Shown: piece after piece, positions 1-9,896 of the stretch
Layout of the letters: every line of letters begins with the position of its first letter
Numbering within the stretch: position 1 is the first letter of the stretch
Assembly (NCBI GenBank): GCA_039105265.1
Contig: JAPFFF010000015.1
Coordinates: forward strand, 1,116,001 to 1,180,000
DNA from: Tritrichomonas musculus
Taxonomy: Eukaryota > Parabasalia > Tritrichomonadida > Tritrichomonadidae
Direction: 5' to 3'
Length of the DNA: 64,000 nt
The notes under the pieces: model-generated
What the model was told of the DNA's origin: nothing
What the model saw: only the letters and a program-made list of their open reading frames with translations
Database searches by the model: none
Position numbers and translations under genes: made by a program

Positions 1-348
1 TTTGAAATCGCTCTGAGATTGTGCATTCGAAAAATCTTCTATTTGAATTCGAAGATCAGCTGCTTTTTTTTCATCTTCTTCTGCTGATTTAATAAGTAAT
101 TGAATTTTTTCCACAAGCTCATCATCTGATTTTAATATGCCGCCGAACAACGTTGCTAATTTTCTGGTTCTTCCAATCATTGTGGATTCTGCAAAAGAGA
201 AAGCTTGTTGAGCAATTTGAAGATCATGCTCTAAACCGTCTGCTTGAAGTTGCGATTTTTTTATCTCTTTTTTAATTTTTTCTTGCTCTGCAATTAAATT
301 TGCTCTCTGTTGAATGAGAACTTCATTATATGAATCAGTAGAAGACAT
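1..348 (-). CDS. Coiled-coil protein, partial (N-terminal 116 residues)
   Basis: This is an open frame on the minus strand from an ATG at 346-348 running off the window edge, too short for the supplied ORF list. The visible part starts MSSTDSYNEVLIQQRANL and is rich in Glu, Lys, Gln and Leu. A first helical stretch (about residues 8-50, with IAEQEKIKKEIKKSQLQADG) and a second one (about 72-108, with EKIQLLIKSAEEDEKKAADL) look like coiled coil, separated by a short Gly-containing segment (RKLATLFGGILKSDD). No signal peptide or membrane segment is seen. I do not recognise a family. It is probably a structural or scaffold protein, but the C-terminus is outside the window. Confidence 0.7.
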   Translation of the reverse strand, partial: MSSTDSYNEVLIQQRANLIAEQEKIKKEIKKSQLQADGLEHDLQIAQQAFSFAESTMIGRTRKLATLFGGILKSDDELVEKIQLLIKSAEEDEKKAADLRIQIEDFSNAQSQSDFK

Positions 349-543
349 TATTTTGACTATTAAGAAAAAATTTCTACAAACGTATATTTATAAAATTTTG
401 AATAAGTTATTAACAATAACGTAATTATTTATTAAAATTTTTATTTTCATAATATATGATAAGAATTCGATAATGCATCAATATCTATTTTTTCTATTAC
501 TGTCTTTGAATGGAGGGGGAAAATGCAACAAAAAAATATTTAT

Positions 544-1467
544 TCAATCATTCAACGAATCTGTTAATGAAATATCGGTATTTAATATTTTTTGCATGTC
601 ATCTTGGCTGATAATGTCGGTATCTTTATATTTCCGAAGTATATCTCTGTATCCCTGTATTTGAGTTGATACATCATCGTTTTTTGTAAGATCAATAAAT
701 TTTTTGATCTCATTCACAAAATCATTAAGGCTAATTACTATATCACTAACACTTGATCTCATGAGCACTGTATCAAAGAAGTTCCTTCTTTTAATCCCAC
801 ATTCAAAAGCAAAAGCGCTTTTATCATCTTTAAAGATAGAAGGCAAGAAGATAATGATCTTATTTTTTAGAGATTCTTTATGAAGAATTAACTGATTTAT
901 ATGTTTTTGCTTAGGTTTTTTTGTAGAATCATTATACTTTCCGAGGATTTTTTGAATTGAAAGAACGACATCTTGGATACCCTTATCTTTTGTGAGTTTT
1001 AATTTCATAATACTGCTATGAACCGACAGCCATGCAGAAATAGTTCCATTCATTGATAAAGTAGTTTTATCGTAAAATTTATCAGTATCTTTCAAAAATG
1101 TAGCTAATTCATCTTGAAATCTAACCATATCAGATCCAAGCATTTGGACAATGCATAGACGATTTTTTTCTCCCATTTCGGTTTCTTCTTCCCCATTTGA
1201 AAATAATGCAGGTTGAATGTAGTCGATTGGAAGATGGCATGAAACTGCAAATTCAATAATTCCATTTTCAGAAAGTCCAAGAGGTTTATTAGCAGTTTGA
1301 ATTTGATTAACAATAGTATGCAATAATTTCTTATGTTGATCTTCTGGAAGCAATCCTGAAAAATAAAGGCTTTGTAATTCATGAACAGTTACTAAATGTG
1401 AGTAAAGGTTTTCATATTTGTCACTATTTTTGTTGTTCAGAACTTTTGGATCAAACTTTTTTGTCAT
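544..1467 (-). CDS. Putative VPS28-like ESCRT-I subunit
   Basis: The 307-residue protein starts at an ATG at 1465-1467. Residues about 18-85 (YENLYSHLVTVHELQSLYF, then ENGIIEFAVSCHLPIDYIQP) resemble the VPS28 N-terminal core in spacing and chemistry: a YDN-type start, a helical hairpin, then a (D/E)F.....L(D/N).P motif. In known families VPS28 joins VPS23/TSG101 and VPS37 in ESCRT-I on endosomes. The match fades after about residue 95, and the protein is some 85 residues longer than typical VPS28 (about 220). The C-terminal half is helical and unrecognised. It is divergently arranged with the channel gene, with 90 bp between the two starts. The assignment is an inference from remembered family features; an unrelated helical protein is possible. 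Confidence 0.42.
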   Translation of the reverse strand: MTKKFDPKVLNNKNSDKYENLYSHLVTVHELQSLYFSGLLPEDQHKKLLHTIVNQIQTANKPLGLSENGIIEFAVSCHLPIDYIQPALFSNGEEETEMGEKNRLCIVQMLGSDMVRFQDELATFLKDTDKFYDKTTLSMNGTISAWLSVHSSIMKLKLTKDKGIQDVVLSIQKILGKYNDSTKKPKQKHINQLILHKESLKNKIIIFLPSIFKDDKSAFAFECGIKRRNFFDTVLMRSSVSDIVISLNDFVNEIKKFIDLTKNDDVSTQIQGYRDILRKYKDTDIISQDDMQKILNTDISLTDSLND

Positions 1468-1557
1468 TTATATGTATTTTAAAAAAAAATTCAAATGGTT
1501 TGTTTTTAAAGATTTTAAATATAATAAAACTTTTTATATGAGTTTGTTTTTATAAAA

Positions 1558-2976
1558 ATGAACGAATATTTGCTTGATGATATTCCTTTAATGCGTCAGC
1601 ACATGATAGCTCATGAAACAAATTTACTTTCAATGACCATGAATATGCAAGAAGATTTTAAAAGAACTCAAACCAAAAAATTTCAAAAAGATAAATTTAC
1701 ACATGAAAGTCTTGAAGAAGGGCAGACCAGAGTAATCAAGTATTATCGCCAAGTTCAATTTGTTTTATATTCACTGGTTTCTGTTGTTTCTATTGCTGTA
1801 CTAATTTTATCTATTTTGAGAGTCGAATATTCTTGGGACAGTCAAAAATTTATTTATAAAGACACCAAAACAACGAAAAAGTTTGCATATTCGTGTTTTG
1901 CCCTAAGCTTGTTTAGTGTTATTCTAATTTTATTTATTATGTTCTTTAATTTTCGAATATACACAATGAAAATTCTGTTTCCTCTCAGCATTTTTCAATA
2001 TTTAATTACGGGCAAGAATTTAATATTAGCATTACTCGAAATTGCAATATCTTTTATTCACTGTTTTTTCTTTTGCCCACCTGATAATTTTTGGTTTTTA
2101 TTTATTTCTTTTTTCAAAATTTATCCTTTTTTCTTTGTAACAAGAAATTTTTCTCTTGTTTATAAATCGCGAGCTTTCATTCGTCAATTATTCCGTATTT
2201 TTTCCTTAACAATACCTTCATTCAATTCATCTTTAGTTATACGAGAATTTGCATTTCGAAGACCTGCAATTTTCTTCTCTGTTGGCGTTGTATTCATGCT
2301 TATTGTTTTTGCATATCTCTTTTTTATCTCTGAGCGACCATCACGTGGTGGAGATCCAGATAGTGAATTAAATTATTGGGCTACTATTTACTGGGCGGCA
2401 ATAACGAGCGCCACAGTTGGATATGGTGATATTTCACCTACATTAACTAATATTTTTTCTGTATTTATAACTTCCTTGGTTGCTTTGATTGGTGCCATTA
2501 TTCTCGCTATGGCAATTGGTATTATTGTAAACCAAACAGAGCTCCAAGAAAATGAATGCTCCTTACTTGAAATATCTCAAAGATTAAAAGTTATTGATGA
2601 ACAGAAAAAGTGTGCAGCAGAAGTTATTTTGGCACTTTTGGAGTTAAGAGTCACTGAAAAAACGATTCCTGAAAATATGAACGTTGGAGATGATAGAACC
2701 GTTCGTAATATTCAAAGAAAATTTGTTGATGCCCTCTACAAATTTAATAAAGTTACTTGGAAAGTCGAACATGTAGTCAAATTCAACTTTTCTAATAATG
2801 TAACTGATTCAGCACTTTATTTGAAAAAATCAGCTGATGTGCATCTTGAATCCACAAAATTCTTGAAGAAAATATCAAATCGAATGGAGTTGATCAGTAA
2901 TAATTTCATGGTGATGATGGATAAATCAATCGAAGGACTCAAGAAAATTGAAGACGAATTAGATGAAATGAATTGA
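1558..2976 (+). CDS. SK-like (small-conductance type) potassium channel
   Basis: This 472-residue membrane protein should move K+ across a membrane. Six hydrophobic segments are visible at about residues 66-88, 108-135, 150-174, 177-198, 236-257 (S5) and 298-325 (S6). Between the last two lies the pore loop, with the selectivity filter TVGYGD at 286-291. The fourth segment lacks the regular Arg/Lys ladder of voltage-gated channels. An amphipathic stretch right after S6 (about 340-365, LKVIDEQKKCAAEVILALLE) lies where SK channels bind calmodulin. Together these favour a voltage-independent SK-like channel over a Kv channel. The C-terminal tail (about 385-472) is helical and could form a coiled coil. 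Calcium gating through calmodulin is inferred from the family only. Confidence 0.82.
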   Translation: MNEYLLDDIPLMRQHMIAHETNLLSMTMNMQEDFKRTQTKKFQKDKFTHESLEEGQTRVIKYYRQVQFVLYSLVSVVSIAVLILSILRVEYSWDSQKFIYKDTKTTKKFAYSCFALSLFSVILILFIMFFNFRIYTMKILFPLSIFQYLITGKNLILALLEIAISFIHCFFFCPPDNFWFLFISFFKIYPFFFVTRNFSLVYKSRAFIRQLFRIFSLTIPSFNSSLVIREFAFRRPAIFFSVGVVFMLIVFAYLFFISERPSRGGDPDSELNYWATIYWAAITSATVGYGDISPTLTNIFSVFITSLVALIGAIILAMAIGIIVNQTELQENECSLLEISQRLKVIDEQKKCAAEVILALLELRVTEKTIPENMNVGDDRTVRNIQRKFVDALYKFNKVTWKVEHVVKFNFSNNVTDSALYLKKSADVHLESTKFLKKISNRMELISNNFMVMMDKSIEGLKKIEDELDEMN

Positions 2977-3565
2977 AGAATTATCAATGCGGGATTTTTT
3001 GTGTTTTAATTTTATAATATTATTTAAATTAATATTAAAAAATAAATGGCATGCGTTATATTTATGGTCATTTCGTTTGAAATTTTTTTATTGTGCAAGC
3101 TTATTATATTATGAATTATTTAGATTAATCTATTGTATTTAAAGATAAAAGTTATTTTTTTTAATGCTAAAATCGTTAATATAAAAGTTATATGGTTAAC
3201 AAAAAGAAAATTTTTTCTTTAACCTAAAAAAATATTCAAGTAATTTATTTTCATTCTAAACACCCACAATAGATAAATTGAAAATGAAGTCGATTCATTT
3301 TTATTTATAGCGATAACGCTGTTGGGTAGTAAAGTTGGAATAATTTCATTTGGCAAATATGACTAACAATTAATAAAAAAAAAAAAAAAAGTCACTAGAA
3401 ACAGTTTACAAAAATAAATAAAAAAAAGGAATCCAAAAACATATATAATAATAAATCCGAATGGAATGGGATAAAAGTAAAAAATAAACAAACAAATAAA
3501 AAAATAATCAAACATAATATAAAGAAAAATAACAATAAACAAAGGAGAAAGAGCGCATTTGCATT
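2977..3565. other. Intergenic, A+T-rich; no gene seen
   Basis: This is the convergent gap between the channel gene and the importin-like gene. It holds low-complexity A/T sequence, including an A tract near 3373-3390. A 68-codon minus-strand frame here is nearly all Phe, Ile and Tyr and reads as A/T-rich noise. No RNA gene was recognised. Confidence 0.6.
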
Positions 3566-6500
3566 TCAAAGGATAGAAGAAGAAGTGGTGGCCATGCGCA
3601 AGTGCTTCTGTAAGTTTACCAATTTTGCTTCATTTGCATTAACAAGTTCAATTAAGGTTTCCTGCTTCATATCTAATATAATTTGAGCAAAAGCAGCTTT
3701 TACATGTTGAGTTGTGGACTCAAATTCATAATCATTGGCTGTGAATAATGTTACTGCCAAAAGAAGAAGTTTTTCATCTAAAAGTGATGAAATTTGATTT
3801 ATATTATAACTATCTTCATTTTCATTTTTTTCATTAACAGTATTGCTATTAGCGTTTGAATTAATTTGATTTTTCAAGAAGTAGGCAAATTCAGATTCAA
3901 ATGATATAGATGATATTCCACCTGGAAATTCGTTAATTACGGCTACAAGAGCTGCAAAATTTTCAAATATGTTAAAATTGCAAGCTATCGCATTTTCTTC
4001 AGTTAAATTTGATTGAAGTATAAATTGTGCATTTGTCCAATTAGAATGGTCAAAAATTGTTAATGGATTGCATCTCTCTTGATTTCCTAAATTTTGTGGT
4101 GAAAAGCAAATATCCAAAGTTGCCCAAAGCCCTATAAATCCACAAAATTCAATCAACTCTATTGAAAAAGGAAGTAGAATATCAAGCTTGTCAGCAAAAA
4201 GAGCTCTATTCACAGGAATAAGAAACATAAATGAAATCGCTACAATCCTGCGTGTTTCTGTATTTTGTGATTTTGCGATTACTTCGAAATTGGCTTCAAT
4301 TATAACTTGCATTAAATTGTCAATAAGTTCAGAAATCTGCTGCGAAGAAACTTTAGCTTCATCACTTGGATTGTTGTTTTTAACTATACAATTGTTGGTA
4401 GTTAAGTAAAAAATAATCTTTGATATTTGTAGTATTGAATTTCCTTTCATTAATGATGAATAACTCTTCACATAAGGAAGGATGGAAGGAATAAAAGTAT
4501 TTGTTATTACTGAAGTACTTAAGTTTAAATCAAGATCCAAAAGAGCATATATAAATCCATTAATAAATTGAAAAAGTGGTAGTTGAATTTGTTGATCAAT
4601 ATAACTGGAGTGTTCAGTTTTTAAGAATCCAAGTGGAGGTGCAGTTAATATTTGATAAATTGATGATATAAAAGTATGTAGCACATCTTGGCGTTTAAGA
4701 ATATCTGATTTATAAGTATTAACAACCTCTGTGAGCATAGTAAGTATTGATATAATTACATCTTTCTTTTCAGTAAACATTAAAATCTTTGTTATAATTA
4801 TTATAACAAGATCATAAAGCTGAATACCAAGAACATGGAAGCCTTGGATAGATTCAGCAATTGAGTCACAAAGGCTAGTAATGTATGAAGGGAGAATGTC
4901 ATGGCGTTGAATTAAAAAGTCCATAAGAGGATCTTGTATATATTTTTGCATTGTATTTGGCATATGGCCTAAAAATGTTAATAGGCACGAAATAGCTGCA
5001 GATTGAGCATGCATATATAAAGATTCATCCTGATTTTGGAAGTTTTGAATTTTTAATTGGTCAGTTTCATTCAAAGCAATCATTTTGAGAAGGAAAGGAA
5101 CTGCTTGTTGTGCAGCTGAGATTGAAATAAGTGAAACTGGAAGAACTTGTGCTATTTGCTTTAAGCATAATGCTGCTGATTGAAAGAACTGGAAATTTGC
5201 CTCATCTTGTAGATGATCTGCAGATTCTAGAGTAGAAAGTATCATTTTAGATAAATTTGGAAGATCTTTTTTGACAATTGAAGGAGCAATAGTAGAGGCA
5301 TTTCCGTAAAAATTGAATACAACATCTCTTAAGTCTGGTCGATGCTGAAAAATTTTATTAAGAGTTGTTAAAAAAGAGGATATATAGGCTTCCGGTGAAT
5401 TAGATTGTAATAGTAATGACGACATGCATGATATAATCATTTCAATTTGTTCAGAATGTATGCTTGGTTGATTAATTAATGAAGTAAGCTCACTATAGAT
5501 ATGATCTGTATCTTTTGGAACTCTCCCACATTTTGAGAAAAGTTTATCAAGAAGCATTATGGCATCATTTGTGTATTTGTTAATATATTGAAGCACATAA
5601 GATGATATATCTTCAACATATAAAGAAAGCGGTGATGTAACATATTCAATAAGCTCGTTCAAAGTACTACAAGCAGAACTAAAAACATACGGATCATCAT
5701 AATCAGATATCTGTAAAACGAATTGAATTAAATCGTTGATTCGTTCGCTGACTATCTCTTGTGTTCCTTCAATTATAGAAGTAATTATTAACAATGCCAC
5801 TTGTCTTTCTGCTGGGCCAATCTCGCCTTCTTGTGCAGAAGAAAAAATGAGCCTATTCGCAAAAGATAAAAAAAGTTCGAAAATCCCTTCTATCTCACTG
5901 TCGTATGCATCAACAATTGTGTAAAAAAAAGATATGGGAAATTCGTAATTGTTATCATCACGTTGTTGATTGCATACCTCTAATGATAATTCAACTGATA
6001 TTTGAATTAAGATGTTTAGCCTATCTCTGTAGTTATCGACTATCATATCTACTGAGCTTTCAATAATTCGATGTACCATTAATCTTATTCTGGTTGTGAA
6101 CGATTTTTCAGTAAGCACATTAAAAGCAAGTTCAAAGAAAATTGAAAGATGGTCGAATTCTAGAAATGGTGGAGGATTATCAAGAAATGCAGCGACAACT
6201 TTAATGACTAATCCAATTTCGTCGATATCATATTTAGAATAAATTGATATGTTCATTTCATCAAGAAGAGATTGAAGTACAGTTTGAACGACTTCAGCTT
6301 GCGATTCAGAACCCAATTGATCTGGTATATTTCCTCTGAGATGGTCTAAAAGCTTGAGGGCTTGTAAACGGTCGTCAGTCGATTCTGATGATAAAGCCGT
6401 GGAAGTAATTGATAAAAGCGCAAAAAGTAGTTCATTTGAGCCTGAATAAGGGAATAATGCATAAATATTTCGCCATAAATGCAAACCGGTTGATAATAAA

Positions 6501-6922
6501 TCGGGTTTTTTCACTAATTGATTTGCAAAATCAAAAATATGTAGCCATTGATTATTTTGCGAAAATGAGGCCCACAGTGCTTGAGTGTTTTCAATGATAG
6601 AAAGAAAAGTAAAAACAGAATCGCATAAAAAATATCGAACGTATAAATCTGAATCGTTTGCAATTAATTTCAGTAATGAATCTTGAATCAAAAACGCTTG
6701 GTCAATATTGAGGGAGCTTAAATGGGTTCTAAAGAGCCTTGACAAAATCAAAGAAGCATATTTCCGTACAATAATATTATCGCATTTTTCGATTAGAAAA
6801 AGATGATCAAAAATTGATGCAGGCTGCTCGAAAAGTGCCATTAATTGGTTTGTTGCCGAAATAACAGAGCTTTCTGATCGAGCAGCCTCGTAAAGTGACA
6901 AAAGATTATCGATGGAATTCAA
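3566..6922 (-). CDS. Importin-beta family (importin-4/5-like) HEAT-repeat protein
   Basis: About 1118 residues of consecutive helical hairpins with HEAT character, close in length to importin-4/5 and Kap123 (about 1100). The N-terminus, with ATNQLMALFEQPAS followed by NIIVRKYASLILSRLF near residues 50-65, has the layout of karyopherin-beta N-termini (helix, x-Pro-x-S, then a VRxxAxxLLxR motif). The expected role is carrying cargo such as histones or ribosomal proteins through nuclear pores with Ran. The start is unclear. The frame opens without an ATG: the codon at 6920-6922 is TTG, a stop lies about 13 codons upstream, and the first in-frame ATG is at 6839-6841 (residue 28). Starting there would remove the first helix. 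The C-terminus is conventional. Confidence 0.72.
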   Translation of the reverse strand: MNSIDNLLSLYEAARSESSVISATNQLMALFEQPASIFDHLFLIEKCDNIIVRKYASLILSRLFRTHLSSLNIDQAFLIQDSLLKLIANDSDLYVRYFLCDSVFTFLSIIENTQALWASFSQNNQWLHIFDFANQLVKKPDLLSTGLHLWRNIYALFPYSGSNELLFALLSITSTALSSESTDDRLQALKLLDHLRGNIPDQLGSESQAEVVQTVLQSLLDEMNISIYSKYDIDEIGLVIKVVAAFLDNPPPFLEFDHLSIFFELAFNVLTEKSFTTRIRLMVHRIIESSVDMIVDNYRDRLNILIQISVELSLEVCNQQRDDNNYEFPISFFYTIVDAYDSEIEGIFELFLSFANRLIFSSAQEGEIGPAERQVALLIITSIIEGTQEIVSERINDLIQFVLQISDYDDPYVFSSACSTLNELIEYVTSPLSLYVEDISSYVLQYINKYTNDAIMLLDKLFSKCGRVPKDTDHIYSELTSLINQPSIHSEQIEMIISCMSSLLLQSNSPEAYISSFLTTLNKIFQHRPDLRDVVFNFYGNASTIAPSIVKKDLPNLSKMILSTLESADHLQDEANFQFFQSAALCLKQIAQVLPVSLISISAAQQAVPFLLKMIALNETDQLKIQNFQNQDESLYMHAQSAAISCLLTFLGHMPNTMQKYIQDPLMDFLIQRHDILPSYITSLCDSIAESIQGFHVLGIQLYDLVIIIITKILMFTEKKDVIISILTMLTEVVNTYKSDILKRQDVLHTFISSIYQILTAPPLGFLKTEHSSYIDQQIQLPLFQFINGFIYALLDLDLNLSTSVITNTFIPSILPYVKSYSSLMKGNSILQISKIIFYLTTNNCIVKNNNPSDEAKVSSQQISELIDNLMQVIIEANFEVIAKSQNTETRRIVAISFMFLIPVNRALFADKLDILLPFSIELIEFCGFIGLWATLDICFSPQNLGNQERCNPLTIFDHSNWTNAQFILQSNLTEENAIACNFNIFENFAALVAVINEFPGGISSISFESEFAYFLKNQINSNANSNTVNEKNENEDSYNINQISSLLDEKLLLLAVTLFTANDYEFESTTQHVKAAFAQIILDMKQETLIELVNANEAKLVNLQKHLRMATTSSSIL
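6893..6898 (-). promoter_or_regulatory. Inr-like motif TCACTT inside the importin-like 5' end
   Basis: Reading the minus strand, TCACTT fits the parabasalid initiator consensus TCA(C/T)(A/T). It lies about 52 nt before the first in-frame ATG (6839-6841). A second candidate, TCATAA, lies at 6940-6945. Which one is used decides whether the N-terminal 27 codons are translated. Confidence 0.3.
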
Positions 6923-6945
6923 ATTAATGGTTACAATTCTTATGA

Positions 6946-7478
6946 TTTTACTAAGTATTCAAAAAAATTGAAAATCAAATTCAAATATATTCAGGAAATG
7001 ATGAATGAGCTATTTTTTTAGTACATTGATATAAATATTTTTTTTAAAATAAGAAAAAAAATATTATGGTTTTTTTAAAAAAATTGAGAGCATTACTAAA
7101 ATAAAAAATCATCAAAAGCTCATCCTAAATTTATTTGTATTTTTATTTTTTAAAATAACAAAATAAAACATCATTTAAGAAAATTAAAAATAAAAATGTG
7201 TTATTATATATCAAGAATATTATAATATAAACATAAATAATTATTTTTTTGGTATTTTGTATAAAAAAAGTTAAAATCACCTTTTCATATCATTTTATTA
7301 TTTCTTACAATATATGATTAAGTTTTTAATATTTTTTTGTTAAACTCATATTTTTATCCATAATGGTATTAATATTATAGATTGAAACATAGTTATTAAT
7401 AAAAACTTATTTTGTAAAATGAGAAATGATTTAAAAGTTGATGTTGCTTATGAGATTGATTATTAAGCATTCATAGAG
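6946..7478. other. Intergenic, very A+T-rich
   Basis: Homopolymer A and T runs with no supported gene. It marks the transition from the importin-like gene into the repeat-rich region. Confidence 0.5.
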
Positions 7479-7528
7479 ATTGGGGCCAGCTTTTATGCAT
7501 CGAAAGAAGCAACAAAGCTGGCCCCAAT
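7479..7528. repeat. GC-rich 15-bp perfect inverted repeat (hairpin)
   Basis: Arms ATTGGGGCCAGCTTT (7479-7493) and AAAGCTGGCCCCAAT (7514-7528) are perfectly complementary around a 20-nt loop. The arms are strikingly GC-rich for this neighbourhood. It could be the foot of a small transposon, a structured RNA or an end-joined terminal repeat. No second copy was noticed in the window. Confidence 0.75.
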
Positions 7529-7572
7529 AATTGAGTTTTTCTGATGAGTCAACTTTTGTATAATTTGGGAGG

Positions 7573-7955
7573 ATGTATTTAGCTCGATATGATGCAACTA
7601 CTTTATATTATCAGTATGCATACTTTGATTTGATGAAATCATGCAAAATATATATATATATATTTCATGAAATGGCATTTGCTAGGAACGAGGCAACAAG
7701 CTGCCAATTATTAGAAGAACTGAAAAAAAATGCATCTGACTATATCAATTTTTATTTCAACAACTATTTAAAATAGTGTATTCACATCAACCAAATCATA
7801 TACAATGGAAGCATTGTCATTTGGTTATCTCTCAAATATTTTTTTCTGAATGTAACAATTCTACCATTAAAAAATTACTTGGATTAAAGGCACCTATTCT
7901 GTGTGAAATGCAGGCTTTTGAATACCTGAAAAACTTTTTAATTGTGTGGTTGTAA
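7573..7955 (+). pseudogene. Unidentified broken reading frame
   Basis: An ATG-started frame (7573-7776) ends in a stop. The adjacent frame then stays open for about 58 codons, reading VYSHQPNHIQWKHCHLVI and later STIKKLLGLKAPILCEMQAF, to a TAA at 7953-7955. The second part has ordinary protein-like composition, unlike the A/T noise nearby, so a frameshifted gene relic is plausible. No family was recognised. It sits between a GC-rich hairpin and a Tc1 relic and may belong to a mobile element. Confidence 0.3.
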
Positions 7956-8303
7956 TTCTTTATACAACACCCTTAATGGTTACTGCTTGTTCTAAATCGC
8001 CCGGGATTGTGATACCTGCATTATTTCTATTATGTATTACTTTAACACATCTCTCATCGTGTTCATGATCTTACATATTACTTTAGACAATGATAATATC
8101 AACTTTTTGAGACTCACAGACCCATCATTCTGATTCTCTAAATATATTTTAAGTACATTTCTAGTTGAAGAAGAGGAGGGTACTTTGCTTCAGGACATAT
8201 ATGTAGAATGGAATGATAAACTTTTCTATAAAGAGTGCAATTGATTTACCTTCAAAATCTTTGCGATTGATTTATATTTGCTAAATTACTTTTTTTAATT
8301 AAT
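7956..8303. other. Gap downstream of the Tc1 relic
   Basis: No frame is supported here. Near 7958-7975 there is a TATACAACACCCTTAA string resembling the start of a Tc1-type terminal repeat. It could be the outer end of the minus-strand Tc1 element, but I found no matching partner on the far side. Confidence 0.3.
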
Positions 8304-8761
8304 TTAATTTTTTGGCATATTTGTCAAACGATTTTGTCCATCTTTTATAATAGCCCAGAGATTCTCAATGGGTGATCGATCAGGTGAGTTTGGTGGCCAC
8401 CTGTTGAGAGCCATTTGGTGGCATGACATTGTCCTTTTTTATCATCATATTCTCAAAAAAATTTTGATTTCTTGAGAATCTCATTGTAGCTCTCTTGATT
8501 AACACTCTTATTAATAAAAATAAGTTTGAATTTATAGTTTCTGTCAATAGCAGCCCAAGTGAGAGTACTGTATTGGTATTTACAAATTGTATTTGTTGCA
8601 TTTTCAGACATATCATTTTCATAATTAATAGAAACTAAATCAAACGATATAGAATCCATATCATTAAGTAAATATTGCTTTACAATTAACATAAATATAC
8701 AATTAATATAAATCTGTTTATTCAATAAGATGAAATACTTTGAAAACGTCATTTAAAAATA
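8304..8761 (-). pseudogene. Tc1-like transposase, C-terminal part (broken)
   Basis: Reading the minus strand, scattered over all three frames, are the expected Tc1-family blocks in order. First comes TLTWAAIDRNYKFKLIFINK (the VWGAI...LIFIDG region), then NQESYNEILKK, then KKDNVMPPN (the QDNAPxH block with its Asp). Last is WPPNSPDRSPIENLWAII, the hallmark DD34E end with the catalytic Glu in IENLW. Frame changes between blocks, plus stops, show it is dead. The N-terminal half of what looks like the same gene lies at 9897-10170, beyond an inserted mariner element. Confidence 0.8.
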
Positions 8762-9896
8762 TATACGTTTGTAATTTCATTTTTTATTAATGGAGCAAAG
8801 ATACGTGATAAAGTTCCTTCAATTAGATGGATACACGCCTTACCAAATAATTGAAAAATTGTAAGAAATTTCCAAAGACAAAGCCTTGCGCTTTGCGCAA
8901 GTTTATTATTGGCTTGCTGAATTAAGAAGAGGCAGAATCTACATAAATGATGAGCCAGAGACTGGATGCCTGCCAAATGATGATCTTGATAACAGATTTT
9001 TTGCATGCATTCAAATTAATCCTCATTGCTCCTGTAGATGCATCGCTGCATTAATAGGATCAAGCGGATGTACTGTTTTTCGATATCTTTCCTTCATGGG
9101 TTACAAAAATATGCTACATCGTTGGGGGCCTCGCTCCCTAAACGATGTTCAGAAAAAGTCAAGGTTTTCAATGGCTAAAATCATTTTAAAAAAAAGTTCA
9201 AATCTTACAGCATGAAAATTTTAAATACATTGCTACTAGAGACGAATCCTAGTTTCTTTATTTTAATGACAAGGAACGTCAAATGGTCCTTGATGATGAT
9301 GAACCATGCCAAAGAGTTGCCACGTCTCATTTCCAGAAGAAAACATTGATTACGTAATCCTGAATCCTTTTCATTGGAATAAATGAGCCTGCTATCTTGA
9401 AAGCAAAACCGCAAAACCAAAAAATAAATTCAGAATACTTTGTCAATGAAATCCTAATTCCATTGGAGCAAGAATTTGATTCTGCTTGTGCTTTGAAAAA
9501 AAGGAAGAAGTTTTACATTAACAACGATAATGCAAGAGTACGCACATTACAGTACGTAAAAAACCATTTGGATCATTTTTGTTTCACTCTGCTTCAACAT
9601 CCAGCTTACTCACCTGATCTTTCACTGTGAGACTTTGACCTCTTTGGCACGGTGAAAGAAAGCTTTAAAGGAAAGTCATTCGATTCTGAAGAAGAGCTAC
9701 TTCAAGCGATCGACCAATTTTCCTAAGAAAAATCAAAAGAGTTCTAGCAAAGCATTTTTCAAGATTGGTTTAGAAGACTGAGAGCTTGCATCTCGGAAAA
9801 AGGTGACTACTTTTAATGAATTAAAATAATTTATAAAATATGATTTTAAATCTTTTTTATTTTTTTCTATTCCGGTTAATTATGAAACACCCTATA
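8762..9896 (+). mobile_element. Mariner-like element nested inside a Tc1-like gene
   Basis: About 1.13 kb flanked by TA dinucleotides. The right end reads, inward on the minus strand, TATAGGGTGTTTCATAATTA. The left end (TATACGTTTGTAATTT) is a degenerate counterpart sharing the TATA, GTTT and TAATT pieces. The two flanks are the two halves of a minus-strand Tc1-like transposase, so the mariner landed in it. The transposase inside is on the plus strand. Exact ends are uncertain by one TA step. Confidence 0.7.
8790..9816 (+). pseudogene. Mariner transposase (D,D34D), degenerate
   Basis: It opens at an ATG (8790) and shows the mariner order: a DNA-binding part (QVYYWLAELRRGRIYINDEP ... HRWGPRSLN), then the catalytic core with TRDES (first Asp), YINNDNARVRT (second Asp) and HPAYSPDLSL followed by DFDLFG. 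The third Asp lies 34 positions after the second, the D34D spacing of true mariners. The C-terminal block FKGKSFDSEEELLQAIDQF and the end RRLRACISEKGDYF are also typical. It is broken by in-frame stops (after EKL near 8850, at the Trp position after RDES, just before the third Asp, and near the C-terminus) and by at least one frame change around 9215. Confidence 0.88.

Noticed and set aside
3363..3569. 68-codon minus-strand frame near the importin-like 3' end
   Set aside because: Almost all Phe/Ile/Tyr from A/T-rich sequence; no start context.
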